A stretch of DNA of 64,000 bases from Sphingosinicella sp. BN140058 (GCF_004135585.1 NZ_CP035501.1:5093501-5157500), one strand, 5' to 3'. Shown: positions 7,640 to 20,741, counted from the stretch's first letter. The notes: generated by a model from the sequence alone, not told the origin. A program made the numbers and translations.

Positions 7640-9520
7640 ATGGCGACGGCCACGCATCTCCTCACTCCCGAAGAAGCCAGTGCGCATCCGGCGCCGGAGG
7701 CGGTCGTCGTCCGCTTCGCCGGAGACAGCGGCGACGGCATGCAGCTGACCGGCGGCCAGTTCACGCTCTCGACGGCGCTCGCCGGCAACGATCTCGCCAC
7801 CTTCCCGGATTTCCCGGCCGAGATCCGCGCGCCGCAGGGCACCACCTTCGGAGTCTCGGCCTTCCAGATCAATTTCGGTTCGACCGCGATCGAGACCGCC
7901 GGCGATGCGCCCGACGTGCTGGTGGCGATGAACCCGGCCGCACTCAAGGTGAACGTCAGCGACCTCAAGGCCGGCGGCCTGATCATCGCCGACGAAGGCG
8001 AGTTCGGCGTGCGCAACCTCGCCAAGGCCGGCTATGAGGGCAATCCGCTCGAGGACGGCTCCCTCGCCAAGTGGCAATTGATCAAGTTCAACATCTCGCA
8101 GCTCACCCTCGATGCCGTGAAGCCGTTCGGCCTCGGCAACAAGGAAGCGCTGCGCTGTAAGAACATGTGGACGCTGGGCCTCGCGCTCTGGATGTTCGAC
8201 CGCGATCGCGCGCCGATCGAGCAATGGCTGCGGACCAAATTCGCGAAGGCACCGGAGCTCGCCGAGGCGAACATCGCGGCGCTCAACGCAGGCCATGCTT
8301 ATGGCGAGACCGCCGAAATCGGTGGCCAGATCCCGCAGCATCATATCGAGCCCGCGCCGGCCGAGCCCGGCCTCTATCGCACCGTCAACGGCGCCGAGGC
8401 GATCTCGATGGGGCTGGTCGCCGGCGCGCAGCTCGCCGGCCTCAAGATGTTCTTCGGCGGCTATCCGATCACCCCGGCCTCGGCGATCCTCCATCATCTC
8501 TCGCGGCTCAAGGAATTCGGAGTCACCACATTCCAGGCGGAGGATGAGATCGCGGCGATCGGCTCGGCGATCGGCGCCAGCTATGCCGGAAGCCTCGGCG
8601 TCACCTCCTCGTCCGGACCGGGCATCGCGCTCAAGGCGGAGGCGATGGGACTTGCGATCATGACCGAGCTGCCGCTGGTCATCATCAATTCGCAGCGTGG
8701 CGGTCCATCGACCGGCCTGCCGACCAAGACCGAGCAATCGGATCTCTATCAGGCGGTCTACGGCCGCAACGGCGACGCGCCGATGCCGGTGATCGCCGCC
8801 CGCTCGCCCGCCGACGCATTCGACTGCGCGATCGAGGCATGCCGGATCGCGGTCGAGTATATGACCCCGGTGATGCTGCTGACGGACGGCTATATCGCCA
8901 ATGCGGCGGAGCCGTGGAAGGTACCAGACATGTCCGGCTATCGGCCGTTCAAGGTCGAGTTCTATGAAGAGGTGCCTGCCGAGGGCGCGGGGTTCAACCC
9001 TTATGCGCGCGACGAGAAGCTGAAGCGGCCGTGGATCCGTCCTGGCACCTATGGCCTCACCCATCGGATCGGCGGCATCGAAAAGAACGCCAATACCGGC
9101 CACATCGAATATGCGCCGGCCAACCACCAGGCGATGACCGACATTCGCGAGAAAAAGGTGCTCGGCGTCGCCGACTCGATCCCGGAGCAGGACGTGTGTC
9201 TCGGGGGCGCGAGCGGCAAGCTCGCGGTGGTCGGCTGGGGCTCGACCTTCGGCCCCATTCACCAGGCGGTCCGCCGCGCCCGCGCCAAGGGGCTCGACGT
9301 CAGCCATATCCACATTCGGCACATCTGGCCGCTGCCGAAGAATCTGGGCGATCTGCTCAAGAGCTTCGACAAGGTGATCGTGCCGGAGATGAATACGGGC
9401 CAGTTGAAGACCGTGCTGCGCGACCAGTATCTGGTCGACGCGCGGCCGGTGAACAAGGTTTCGGGCCAGCCCTTCAAGATCGCGGAGATCGAGGCGGCCA
9501 TTCAGGAAGCGCTGCAATGA
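7640..9520 (+). CDS. korA: 2-oxoacid:acceptor (ferredoxin) oxidoreductase, fused gamma-alpha subunit
   Basis: Large subunit of a thiamine-dependent 2-oxoacid:ferredoxin oxidoreductase, most like the 2-oxoglutarate type. The 626 residues hold an N-terminal gamma domain (VVRFAGDSGDGMQLTGGQF, about 25-215) fused to the alpha (pyrimidine-binding) domain from about residue 245, with GGYPITPASAILHHL, FQAEDEIAAIGSAIGASYAG and the INSQRGGPSTGLPTKTEQSD signature. It works with the beta subunit encoded next, whose ATG overlaps this stop codon (ATGA). Oxidative decarboxylation of 2-oxoglutarate with reduced ferredoxin as product is expected; the exact acid is inferred. Confidence 0.92.
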   Translation: MATATHLLTPEEASAHPAPEAVVVRFAGDSGDGMQLTGGQFTLSTALAGNDLATFPDFPAEIRAPQGTTFGVSAFQINFGSTAIETAGDAPDVLVAMNPAALKVNVSDLKAGGLIIADEGEFGVRNLAKAGYEGNPLEDGSLAKWQLIKFNISQLTLDAVKPFGLGNKEALRCKNMWTLGLALWMFDRDRAPIEQWLRTKFAKAPELAEANIAALNAGHAYGETAEIGGQIPQHHIEPAPAEPGLYRTVNGAEAISMGLVAGAQLAGLKMFFGGYPITPASAILHHLSRLKEFGVTTFQAEDEIAAIGSAIGASYAGSLGVTSSSGPGIALKAEAMGLAIMTELPLVIINSQRGGPSTGLPTKTEQSDLYQAVYGRNGDAPMPVIAARSPADAFDCAIEACRIAVEYMTPVMLLTDGYIANAAEPWKVPDMSGYRPFKVEFYEEVPAEGAGFNPYARDEKLKRPWIRPGTYGLTHRIGGIEKNANTGHIEYAPANHQAMTDIREKKVLGVADSIPEQDVCLGGASGKLAVVGWGSTFGPIHQAVRRARAKGLDVSHIHIRHIWPLPKNLGDLLKSFDKVIVPEMNTGQLKTVLRDQYLVDARPVNKVSGQPFKIAEIEAAIQEALQ

Positions 9521-10539
9521 ACGAGATGACCAAGCTCACCGCGAAGGATTTCGCCACCGACCAGGAAGTGCGCTGGTGCCCCGGCTGCGGCGATTACGCC
9601 GTGCTGAAGGCGGTGCAGCGCACCCTGCCGGAAATCGGCGTGCGTCCGGAAAACACCGTCTTCGTCTCCGGTATCGGCTGCTCGAGCCGCTTCCCTTATT
9701 ATATGGAGACCTACGGCTTCCACACCATCCACGGCCGGGCGCCAACCTTCGCGACCGGGATCAAGCTCGCCAACCCCGATCTGTCGGTGTGGATCATCAC
9801 CGGCGACGGCGATGCGCTGTCGATCGGCGGCAACCACACGATGCATGTGCTGCGCCGCAATCTCGATTGCCAGATCCTGCTGTTCAACAACGAGATTTAC
9901 GGTCTGACCAAGGGCCAATATTCGCCGACCAGCCGGGTCGGCACCCGCTCTCCGTCGACTCCGTTCGGCTCGGTCGACCGCCCCGCCAGCCCCTGCGCCT
10001 TCGCGCTCGGATCGGGCGCGCGGTTCATCGCCCGCGGGATCGACGTCCACAAGAATCTGCCCGAGGTGCTGAAGGCCGCGCATGCCCACAAGGGCGCGGC
10101 GTTCGTCGAGATCTACCAAAATTGCATCGTCTATAATGACGACGTGTTCGCGCCGTTCACGGCCAAGGAGAATAGCGGCAATCAATTGTGGCTGAAGGCC
10201 GGCGAGCCGATGCTCTTCGCGGCGGGCACGAAGGGCATCGCGCTCGATCGCGAGGCGCTGGCGCTGAAGGTGGTCGAGGTCGAAGGCGGCGACTGGCAGT
10301 CCGCCGGCGTGCTCGTCCACGATCCCCGCAATCGCTCGGTCGCGCACATGCTGGTCGAAATGCCGTTCGGCGCATTTCCGACGGCCCTCGGCGTCCTCTA
10401 CGAGGATCCGGCACCGACCTTCGAAAGCGCGGTGGTCGAGCAGAATGCGCAGGCCGCTGCGGGCAAGACCCCCGACCTCCAGGCCCTGGTATCCAAGGGG
10501 CAGAGCTGGGAAGTGACCAAGGAGCCGCACGTCATCTGA
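9517..10539 (+). CDS. korB: 2-oxoacid:ferredoxin oxidoreductase beta subunit
   Basis: A 340-residue thiamine diphosphate and iron-sulfur subunit that pairs with the preceding gene. The cluster ligands include the CxxC of VRWCPGCGDYAVLKAV and the cysteine of SGIGCSSRFPYYM; a third region has QNCIVYND. The thiamine site motif IITGDGDALSIGGNH follows. Its start overlaps the korA stop by four bases, implying coupled translation and equal subunit supply. A strong bidirectional hairpin follows the stop codon. Confidence 0.93.
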   Translation: MNEMTKLTAKDFATDQEVRWCPGCGDYAVLKAVQRTLPEIGVRPENTVFVSGIGCSSRFPYYMETYGFHTIHGRAPTFATGIKLANPDLSVWIITGDGDALSIGGNHTMHVLRRNLDCQILLFNNEIYGLTKGQYSPTSRVGTRSPSTPFGSVDRPASPCAFALGSGARFIARGIDVHKNLPEVLKAAHAHKGAAFVEIYQNCIVYNDDVFAPFTAKENSGNQLWLKAGEPMLFAAGTKGIALDREALALKVVEVEGGDWQSAGVLVHDPRNRSVAHMLVEMPFGAFPTALGVLYEDPAPTFESAVVEQNAQAAAGKTPDLQALVSKGQSWEVTKEPHVI

Positions 10540-10543
10540 CGAT

Positions 10544-10566
10544 CTCCCCGAGCGGCGCTCGGGGAG
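10544..10566. terminator. Bidirectional hairpin between korB and the SDR gene
   Basis: A perfect 10-bp stem (CTCCCCGAGC / GCTCGGGGAG) with a GGC loop sits between two convergent genes, 4 bp after the korB stop. It lacks a strong T-run but its position fits a shared terminator. Confidence 0.6.
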
Positions 10567-10575
10567 GGTATCGGT

Positions 10576-11286
10576 TTAGCGGACTTCGAGGCGGTGACCG
10601 GTCTCGAAGTCGCTCGCGAGCAGCCCCACCATTGCGGCGGCCACGGCTGCGGGACCCTTCAGCGTCGCCGGATCTTCGCCCGGAAAGGCACGGGCACGCA
10701 TCGTCGTCGCGGTGGCGCCGGGATCGATGATCGCGACCTTGACCGGTGCGACGTTGCGGACCTCCTCACCATAGCTTTGCACCAGCGTCTCGAGCGCGGC
10801 CTTCGAGGCGCCGTAGGCACCCCAATAGGCGCGCGGCGATCGGCCGACGCTGGACGTCACGGCGAGCAGGCGACCGGCGGCGCTTTTGCGCAGCAGCGGG
10901 TCGAAGCCGGCGATCAGTGCCTGGTTGGCGAGCACGTTCAAGGTCAGCACCCGGTTGAACTCGGCACCGTCGATCTGCGCCACCGGCGTCAGCGAGCCTA
11001 GCGTCGCGGCGTTCAGCACGAGCAGGTCCAGCGCCTGCCAGCGGCCGGCGATCGCCGTCGCCAAACGGGCGATGCTGTCGCTCTCGATCAGATCGAGCGG
11101 CGCGATCGTCGCGCTTCCGCCCAAGGCGTGGATGCGCTCCTCGACCTGTTCGAGACCCTCGGCGGTGCGGGCGGTCAGGACGACATGCGCACCGGCCGCG
11201 CCCAGCGCTTCGGCGGTCGCCGCACCGACCCCCCGGCTGGCACCGGTGACGAGGGCAAGGCGGCCGTCGAGGAACCTGTCAGACAC
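10576..11286 (-). CDS. Short-chain dehydrogenase/reductase (SDR) family oxidoreductase
   Basis: A 236-residue classical SDR. The nucleotide-binding TGASRGVG lies at residues 15-22, the NAG-like region is VLNAATLG, and the catalytic Ser and Tyr-xxx-Lys are in VTSSVGRSP and YGASKAALE. The substrate is unknown. It reads leftward and is separated from purF by a 216-bp gap holding a repeat element. Confidence 0.88.
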   Translation of the reverse strand: MSDRFLDGRLALVTGASRGVGAATAEALGAAGAHVVLTARTAEGLEQVEERIHALGGSATIAPLDLIESDSIARLATAIAGRWQALDLLVLNAATLGSLTPVAQIDGAEFNRVLTLNVLANQALIAGFDPLLRKSAAGRLLAVTSSVGRSPRAYWGAYGASKAALETLVQSYGEEVRNVAPVKVAIIDPGATATTMRARAFPGEDPATLKGPAAVAAAMVGLLASDFETGHRLEVR

Positions 11287-11380
11287 TGGTGAACTCCGTG
11301 ATTGAATGTGCCGGAGCCCTACGGACTGAGGTGCGGCTTGGCCAGAGGCGGGGCAGACCAGGCGGCTGGTTGCCTCATTC

Positions 11381-11469
11381 TCGTCATCCCAGCGAAAGCT
11401 GGGATCTCAGGCCGCTACAGACACCGGCGTCGGCACCCGACGAGATCCCAGCTTCCGCTGGGATGACGA
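11381..11469. repeat. Intergenic palindromic repeat pair (REP-like)
   Basis: Two imperfect copies in inverted orientation: TCGTCATCCCAGC with following GAAAGCTGGGATCTC (11381-11408), and GAGATCCCAGCTTCCGCTGG with following GATGACGA (11442-11469). Each copy is itself a hairpin (CCCAGC/GCTGGG) and the two together can form a long cruciform. Elements of this type recur between genes in many alphaproteobacteria; only this pair is seen in the window. Confidence 0.75.
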
Positions 11470-11503
11470 CGGGGAAGGTAGGCCCGGATAGGTTTCGCGT
11501 TGG

Positions 11504-12967
<1,464 letters not shown>

Positions 12968-13211
12968 CTCGCCCCGCAATGCCTGTTGCCGTGCCGGACC
13001 CGCCCCCAACAGGTACGCTCGGTAGTACCGATGCGCGCCATATAGGGTGGGCAGGGCGGTTTGTCGCCCCTGGCCGCTTGATTTCGATGTGGATTATGGA
13101 ACGGCTCGCCTCTTGCGCGCTGTTGCCTGAACCTCAGGTGGCTGGCAGGAACAATGATCGGGGTTCGTGCCTTTCATCACGCCTGCGAATCGACGAGGTC
13201 CGGAGAACAGC

Positions 13212-13718
13212 ATGAAGAAGTCGCTCCTGTTGCTCGCTCTGGTCGCCGGCTGCGGCGGTGCCGACCAGGACGGCAACACCCAGGCCGCGGCAAACGCCTC
13301 CGCGCCGCAGACCGAGAGTGCAGCAGCGGGCGCAGCCGAGGCTGGATCGACGGCGCTGACCGGTCTGTTCGAAAGCAACACGGGCGATCAGAAGAACCAG
13401 CTCTGCATGGTCGAGAAGGGCAGCAGCACCCAGTTCGGCCTTATCGTCTGGGGATCGGACATGCACAGCTGTGCCGGCGCGGGCACCGCCGTGCGCAAGG
13501 GCGACCAGCTCAGTTTGACCATGACCGGCGATTCAAGCTGCACGATCGCGGCGACGATGGAGGGCGGCAGGATCACGCTGCCCGCCAGCCTGCCGCAGGG
13601 TTGCGCTTATTATTGCGGCGCCCGTGCCAGCATGACCGGGATCAGCTTCACGCGGACCGGCACCAGCGCTGCGGACGCCTCAAGGGCAAAGGATCTTGCC
13701 GGAGATCCGCTCTGCTGA
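13212..13718 (+). CDS. Putative lipoprotein, function unknown
   Basis: A 168-residue secreted protein that starts MKKSLLLLALVAGCGGADQD, a clear lipoprotein signal with the lipid-bearing cysteine at residue 14. The mature part contains several cysteines (CMVEKG, HSCAGAG, SSCTIAA, GCAYYCGA) that could form disulfides in the periplasm, and ends DPLC. No domain is recognised with certainty. It diverges from purF and precedes a MerR gene. Confidence 0.75.
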   Translation: MKKSLLLLALVAGCGGADQDGNTQAAANASAPQTESAAAGAAEAGSTALTGLFESNTGDQKNQLCMVEKGSSTQFGLIVWGSDMHSCAGAGTAVRKGDQLSLTMTGDSSCTIAATMEGGRITLPASLPQGCAYYCGARASMTGISFTRTGTSAADASRAKDLAGDPLC

Positions 13719-13752
13719 GCCCCTCGGCCACAGTGTCGGCCGAGCCGGCGGC

Positions 13753-13774
13753 TTGACGTTGACGTAACCGTAAA
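13753..13774. promoter_or_regulatory. Dyad operator in front of the MerR gene
   Basis: A 22-bp near-palindrome starting TTGACGTTGACGT and ending AACCGTAAA; 8 of the 11 base pairs of the dyad are symmetric. It lies 14 bp before the start of the MerR regulator. Spaced ACGT repeats of this kind match operators known for MerR-type regulators of branched-chain acid/acyl-CoA degradation (LiuR group), so autoregulation is likely. Confidence 0.6.
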
Positions 13775-13788
13775 CTACCCCTTTGCCC

Positions 13789-14205
13789 ATGCCCGACACC
13801 GCGCTTCATTCCGATTTCGAGGCTCCGAGCGAGAAGACCTACACGATCACCGATCTGTGCGAGGAATTCGACGTCACGCCGCGGGCGCTGCGTTTCTACG
13901 AAGACGAGGGGCTGATCGCGCCGCGCCGGCATGGGCTTTCGCGCATCTACGGCTGGCGCGATCGCGCGCGGCTCGCCTGGATCCTGCGCGGAAAAAGGGT
14001 CGGCTTCAGTCTCGCCGAGATCCGCGAGATGATCGATCTTTATGATCTCGGCGACGGCCGCGCCTCGCAGCGCCGGGTTACGCTCGAGAAATGCCGCGGC
14101 CGCGTCGACGCGCTGAGGAAGCAGCGGCTCGACATCGACTCGACGATCGCCGAGCTCGAACGGTTCATCGACATGGTCGAGGCCGCCGACGGCCCGAACC
14201 CCTGA
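13789..14205 (+). CDS. MerR family transcriptional regulator
   Basis: A 138-residue regulator. The MerR winged-helix domain starts at [20 protein letters not shown] and includes [20 protein letters not shown]; the C-terminal helix (region to [16 protein letters not shown]) is a dimerising coiled coil. No cysteine pattern of metal sensors is seen, which suits an acyl-CoA or metabolite sensor. An ATG at 13789 is preferred to a TTG two codons upstream. It is 58 bp upstream of an acyl-CoA dehydrogenase, its likely target, and has a dyad operator at its promoter. Confidence 0.9.
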   Translation: MPDTALHSDFEAPSEKTYTITDLCEEFDVTPRALRFYEDEGLIAPRRHGLSRIYGWRDRARLAWILRGKRVGFSLAEIREMIDLYDLGDGRASQRRVTLEKCRGRVDALRKQRLDIDSTIAELERFIDMVEAADGPNP

Positions 14206-14263
14206 GCGCCTGCCGGTCGGGCCGGCGGCGCCCCATACCAGACGTTTTCCCGGAGAGGATGCA

Positions 14264-16063
<1,800 letters not shown>

Positions 16064-16069
16064 TCCGAC

Positions 16070-16515
16070 CTAAAGGACGCCTCGCACCCAGGCGGCGAGC
16101 TGCTGAAGCGGCATCGCGCCGGCGGTGCGGGCGACCTCCCGGCCCTTGCTGAACAGGATGAGGCTCGGGATCGAACGCACCGCGAAACGGGCGGAGAGGC
16201 CGGGCTCCGCTTCGGTGTCGACCTTGCCGAGGCGCAGCTGCGGTTCGAACTCGCCGGCCGCCGCCTGAAGATCGGGGCGAATTGCCGGCAGGGGCCGCAC
16301 CACGACGCCCTGAAATCAACGAGCAACGGCAGATCGCTGGTGCCGGCGTGCCGATCGAAATTGGCGGCGGTGAGGGTGATCGGTTTGGCCTGGAACAAGG
16401 CGGACTTGCACTTGCCGCATGTGCCCTCGCCGAGGCGGGCTTTCGGCAGCCGGTTGGACGCGGCGCAGACGGGGCACGCAACGATCAGCGGATCCGGTAG
16501 AGCGGCGGGAGCCAT
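16070..16515 (-). pseudogene. trxC: Thioredoxin TrxC, broken by a frameshift
   Basis: The 5' part reads as a thioredoxin-2 start: MAPAALPDPLIVACPVCAAS then TCGKCK (two CxxC zinc pairs) and LVDFRASWCGPCRQFAPIF, with the redox site WCGPC. From there the frame runs out of homology. The 3' half (AAAGEFEPQLRLGKVDTEAE, then SIPSLILFSKG) continues in another frame. The switch falls at plus-strand 16265-16275; adding one base there would restore one thioredoxin of about 148 residues. It is also odd that the usual Trp of VDFWASWC is Arg. Either a true pseudogene or a one-base sequence error. Confidence 0.85.
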
Positions 16516-16559
16516 GTCGGCGTGCTACGCTGGCCCGGCGAGATGCTCAAGCCGGCGCG

Positions 16560-17351
16560 TCACATGGCCCCGCGGTCGACCCGGCGGATGCTGCTGAGAG
16601 CCGGGATCGTGAAGGCGGGCATCGTCTCGAACGCAGGCCGGGCGATCAGATACCCCTGGATGTAGCGAATGCCGATCGCCCGGAGCGCGTCGAGCTCGGC
16701 TTCGGTCTCGATCCCTTCCGCGACCAGAGTTATGCCGAGCTGCCGGCACATGCGCGCGAGGCCGTCGACGATGACCCGTCGCGGCAGGCTGGTCTCGATG
16801 CCGCGGACCAGTTCCATGTCGAGCTTGATGATGTTCGGCTGGAACCGAGCGAGCAGGCTCAGGCCGGCGTGGCCGGCACCGAAATCGTCGAGCGCGGTTC
16901 CGAAGCCCATGGCCTGATAAGTCTGGACGATGTTCGCAACGTGGTTCGGATCGGACATCTCCTCGTTTTCGGTGAATTCGAAGATGAGTCGGTCGGTCGG
17001 GAAGTCGTTCGAAGCCGCTGTCCTGAGGGTGAGCTGGATGCAGGCCTTGGGCGAGTAGACCGCGTTCGGTAGGAAGTTGATCGAAAGACGCGCGCCGGTG
17101 TTCAGGATGCCCGCACGGGCAGCGACTTCGATGGCCTTCACTCGGCAGGATTGATCGAAGGCGTAGCGATTCTCCGAGGTCACCCGCTGCAGGATCTCGC
17201 CTGCGGACTCGCCGCCAAGTCCGCGAACCAGCGCTTCATAGGCGAAGGGTAGACCGGTCTCGACGTCCACGATCGGTTGCAGTGCCATCGAGAAATCGAA
17301 ATCGAGCGCGGCGCCGTCGCGGCAGCCGGCACAGGGGGACGGAAAAGACAC
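16560..17351 (-). CDS. EAL domain protein, probable cyclic di-GMP phosphodiesterase
   Basis: A stand-alone 263-residue EAL domain with no transmembrane or receiver region. The motifs needed for activity are present: YEALVRG (EAL), LSINFLPN, IFEFTENE, the metal pair DDFGAGHAGLSLL, IIKLDMELVR, LVAEGIET and the final IQGYLIARP. It should therefore degrade c-di-GMP to pGpG. Three cysteines occur, two of them close together near the N-terminus (CAGC). It reads leftward, as does the following trxC remnant. Confidence 0.92.
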   Translation of the reverse strand: MSFPSPCAGCRDGAALDFDFSMALQPIVDVETGLPFAYEALVRGLGGESAGEILQRVTSENRYAFDQSCRVKAIEVAARAGILNTGARLSINFLPNAVYSPKACIQLTLRTAASNDFPTDRLIFEFTENEEMSDPNHVANIVQTYQAMGFGTALDDFGAGHAGLSLLARFQPNIIKLDMELVRGIETSLPRRVIVDGLARMCRQLGITLVAEGIETEAELDALRAIGIRYIQGYLIARPAFETMPAFTIPALSSIRRVDRGAM

Positions 17352-17437
17352 GAGCGGGATCCTTGGCGAACGTTCGCGACGTTCCTGCCACGAACGTCGT
17401 TAACATCGCGTTCGCAACCTGGATCAGGCATTTGCGG

Positions 17438-19030
17438 TCATGCCACCCGCTTCAGCTTGCGCCGATCGGCAAGGATCGCGTGCGCCGCATTGTGGCCGGG
17501 CGCGCCGGTGACACCGCCGCCCGGATGGGCGCCCGCGCCGCACAGATAGAGGCCGGCGAGCGGCATGCGGTAATCGGCATGGCCAAGCATCGGCCGCGCG
17601 GAGAAGAGCTGATCGAGGCCCATTTTGCCGTGAAAGATATCGCCGCCGACGAGATTGAAGCGCTGTTCGAGATGCCACGGTGAAAGCGCCAGGCGCCCGA
17701 TCACGGAGGCTTTGAAGCCCGGCGCATAGGCGTCGACATGGTCGATGATGTGATCGGCGGCCTCGTCGACCCGCGCCGGCCAGCCGCCTTCGACATTGTA
17801 AGGGAAATGCTGGCAGAACAGGCTCGCGACATGGCCTCCCGGTGGCGCCAGGCTGTCGTCCAGGGTAGAAGGGATCAACATTTCGACGATCGGTTCGCGC
17901 GCCCATCCCTCGCTCCGGGCGCTGGTGTAGGCGCGATCCATATAGCCGAGCGATGGTGCGATGATGATTCCGGCGGTGAGATGATCGCCGGGCTTCGGAC
18001 GGCTGGTGAAGCGCGGCAGTTCGGACAGCGCGACGTTCATCCGGAAGGTCGCCGATTCGGCGCCCCATCCGGCCATGCGGCGGCTGATTTCCGGCGCGAC
18101 CGCACCGTCGGGCAGCAGGCTGCCGAACAGGAATTTGGGATTGACGTTCGCGGCGACTGCGCGGGCCCGGAAGGCCTTGCCGCCGGCGACCACGCCCGTG
18201 GCGCGTCCGCGCTCGACGATGATCTCCTCAACCGGCGTGTCGAGGAGGATTTCGACGCCTTTCTCCCGACAGGCCTTGGCCATCGCCTGGGTGATCGCGC
18301 CCATCCCGCCGATGGCATGGCCCCAGGCGCCTGCGACTCCCGCCGCTTCCCCGAACAGGTGGTGGAGCAGGACGTAGGCCGAGCCCGGCGCGTGGGGGCT
18401 CGCATAGTTTCCGACGACGGCGTCGAAGCCGAACAGCGCCTTGACGATGTCGGTGCGGAAATAGCGTTCGAGGATCTCGGCGGCGGACTTGGTAAAGAAA
18501 TCGAGCAGCACGCGCTGCCCCTCCAGATCCATGTGCCGGACGCCATTGCCGAGCTTGAGCAGCGAGAGGATGTCGGCAAGGCCGCCGCCGGCGTTGGGCG
18601 GCGCCCGGAGCAGCCAGGCGCGAAGCAAGGCGACGACCGAGTCCAGCGCCGCGACATAGGCGTCATAGCCTTCCGCATCGGCGGGCGAATGCCGCGCGAT
18701 CTCGGCGCGGGTGAGGCCGTTGCGGCCCGAAAGCAGGTGATCCGAGCCGAGCGTCGGCAGGAAATTGTCGATCTTGCGCAGCACCACGCGGAGGCCGTGC
18801 CGGTACAGGCCCATATCGTCGATGATCTTGGGGTTGAGCAGGCTGACGGTGTAGCTCGCCGTCGAGTTGCGGAAGCCCGGTACGAACTCCTCGGTTACCG
18901 CGGCGCCGCCGACGACGGAACGTCGCTCCAGCATGGTGACCTTCATGCCGGCTGCGGCGAGGTAGTAAGCGCAGGCGAGGCCGTTATGGCCCGCGCCGAT
19001 GATGAGTATGTCGGATGTCGCTTCGGTCAT
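17438..19030 (-). CDS. Phytoene-desaturase-like FAD/NAD(P)-dependent oxidoreductase
   Basis: A 530-residue flavoprotein of the CrtI/PYROXD2 superfamily. The Rossmann FAD site is at the N-terminus (ILIIGAGHNGLACAYYL), followed by the ERR..VGGAAVTEE segment; the C-terminal FAD motif is LYLCGAGAHPGGGVTGAPGH. The start MTEATSDILI is chosen because an upstream start would add 29 residues without family support. There are no carotenoid genes nearby, so it is probably one of the unspecific family members and not a true phytoene desaturase. Divergent from ahcY. Confidence 0.88.
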   Translation of the reverse strand: MTEATSDILIIGAGHNGLACAYYLAAAGMKVTMLERRSVVGGAAVTEEFVPGFRNSTASYTVSLLNPKIIDDMGLYRHGLRVVLRKIDNFLPTLGSDHLLSGRNGLTRAEIARHSPADAEGYDAYVAALDSVVALLRAWLLRAPPNAGGGLADILSLLKLGNGVRHMDLEGQRVLLDFFTKSAAEILERYFRTDIVKALFGFDAVVGNYASPHAPGSAYVLLHHLFGEAAGVAGAWGHAIGGMGAITQAMAKACREKGVEILLDTPVEEIIVERGRATGVVAGGKAFRARAVAANVNPKFLFGSLLPDGAVAPEISRRMAGWGAESATFRMNVALSELPRFTSRPKPGDHLTAGIIIAPSLGYMDRAYTSARSEGWAREPIVEMLIPSTLDDSLAPPGGHVASLFCQHFPYNVEGGWPARVDEAADHIIDHVDAYAPGFKASVIGRLALSPWHLEQRFNLVGGDIFHGKMGLDQLFSARPMLGHADYRMPLAGLYLCGAGAHPGGGVTGAPGHNAAHAILADRRKLKRVA

Positions 19031-19094
19031 GACGGACCTATAACGGCCCTGCTGCGGATCGGCGAGGCGATCTTGGCTGCCCGCCTCTCGTGCC

Positions 19095-19137
19095 TTGTCC
19101 GGATCGCGGGAACTCACATATAAAGATATCTTTATAT
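19095..19137 (+). promoter_or_regulatory. ahcY promoter with a perfect 20-bp palindromic operator
   Basis: The sequence ATATAAAGATATCTTTATAT (19118-19137) is a perfect palindrome and very AT-rich for this genome. It overlaps the -10 of a plausible promoter, TTGTCC (19095-19100) with TATAAA (19119-19124). This looks like an operator for a homodimeric repressor. From memory it resembles the operators of ArsR-family regulators of S-adenosylhomocysteine/methionine genes (SahR type). No such regulator is encoded in the window. Confidence 0.75.
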
Positions 19138-19177
19138 TTGCATCTTCACCCGCTTCCGGGTAGAGCGCGGGCCGTTC

Positions 19178-19208
19178 GCCGCCCCGCTTCCGGCGGCCTT
19201 TTCTTTTC
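19178..19208 (+). terminator. Terminator-like hairpin in the ahcY leader
   Basis: GCCGCC (19178-19183), an 8-base loop and GGCGGC (19192-19197) are followed by CTTTTCTTTTC. On the plus strand this is a good intrinsic terminator, yet it lies between the putative promoter and the ahcY ribosome-binding site (AGGAG 19209-19213). The element CCCGCTTCCGG occurs twice (19149-19159 and 19183-19193), which could allow an alternative fold. It may be an attenuator. Confidence 0.5.
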
Positions 19209-19220
19209 AGGAGACCGTCC

Positions 19221-20633
<1,413 letters not shown>

Positions 20634-20656
20634 GCGGCAGCGCTCGTGCGTTCAGG

Positions 20657-20695
20657 AGGGCGTCCCCGCAGCGTCGGGGGCGCCCTTCCTGTTTT
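20657..20695 (+). terminator. ahcY terminator
   Basis: A 12-bp stem (AGGGCGTCCCCG / CGGGGGCGCCCT, one T-G pair) with a 6-base loop is followed by TCCTGTTTT, 23 bp after the ahcY stop. A typical intrinsic terminator. Confidence 0.85.
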
Positions 20696-20741
20696 CCGCC
20701 TTCCTGGTTTCCGAATGCCGGCAGGGCGACATACGGCTCCA

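Noticed and set aside
11381..11469. Possible CRISPR repeat unit
   Set aside because: Only two inverted copies, no regular spacers, no cas genes; it fits a REP-like palindrome.
17438..19030. True phytoene desaturase (carotenoid pathway)
   Set aside because: Only the general CrtI-like fold is seen and no carotenoid genes are adjacent.
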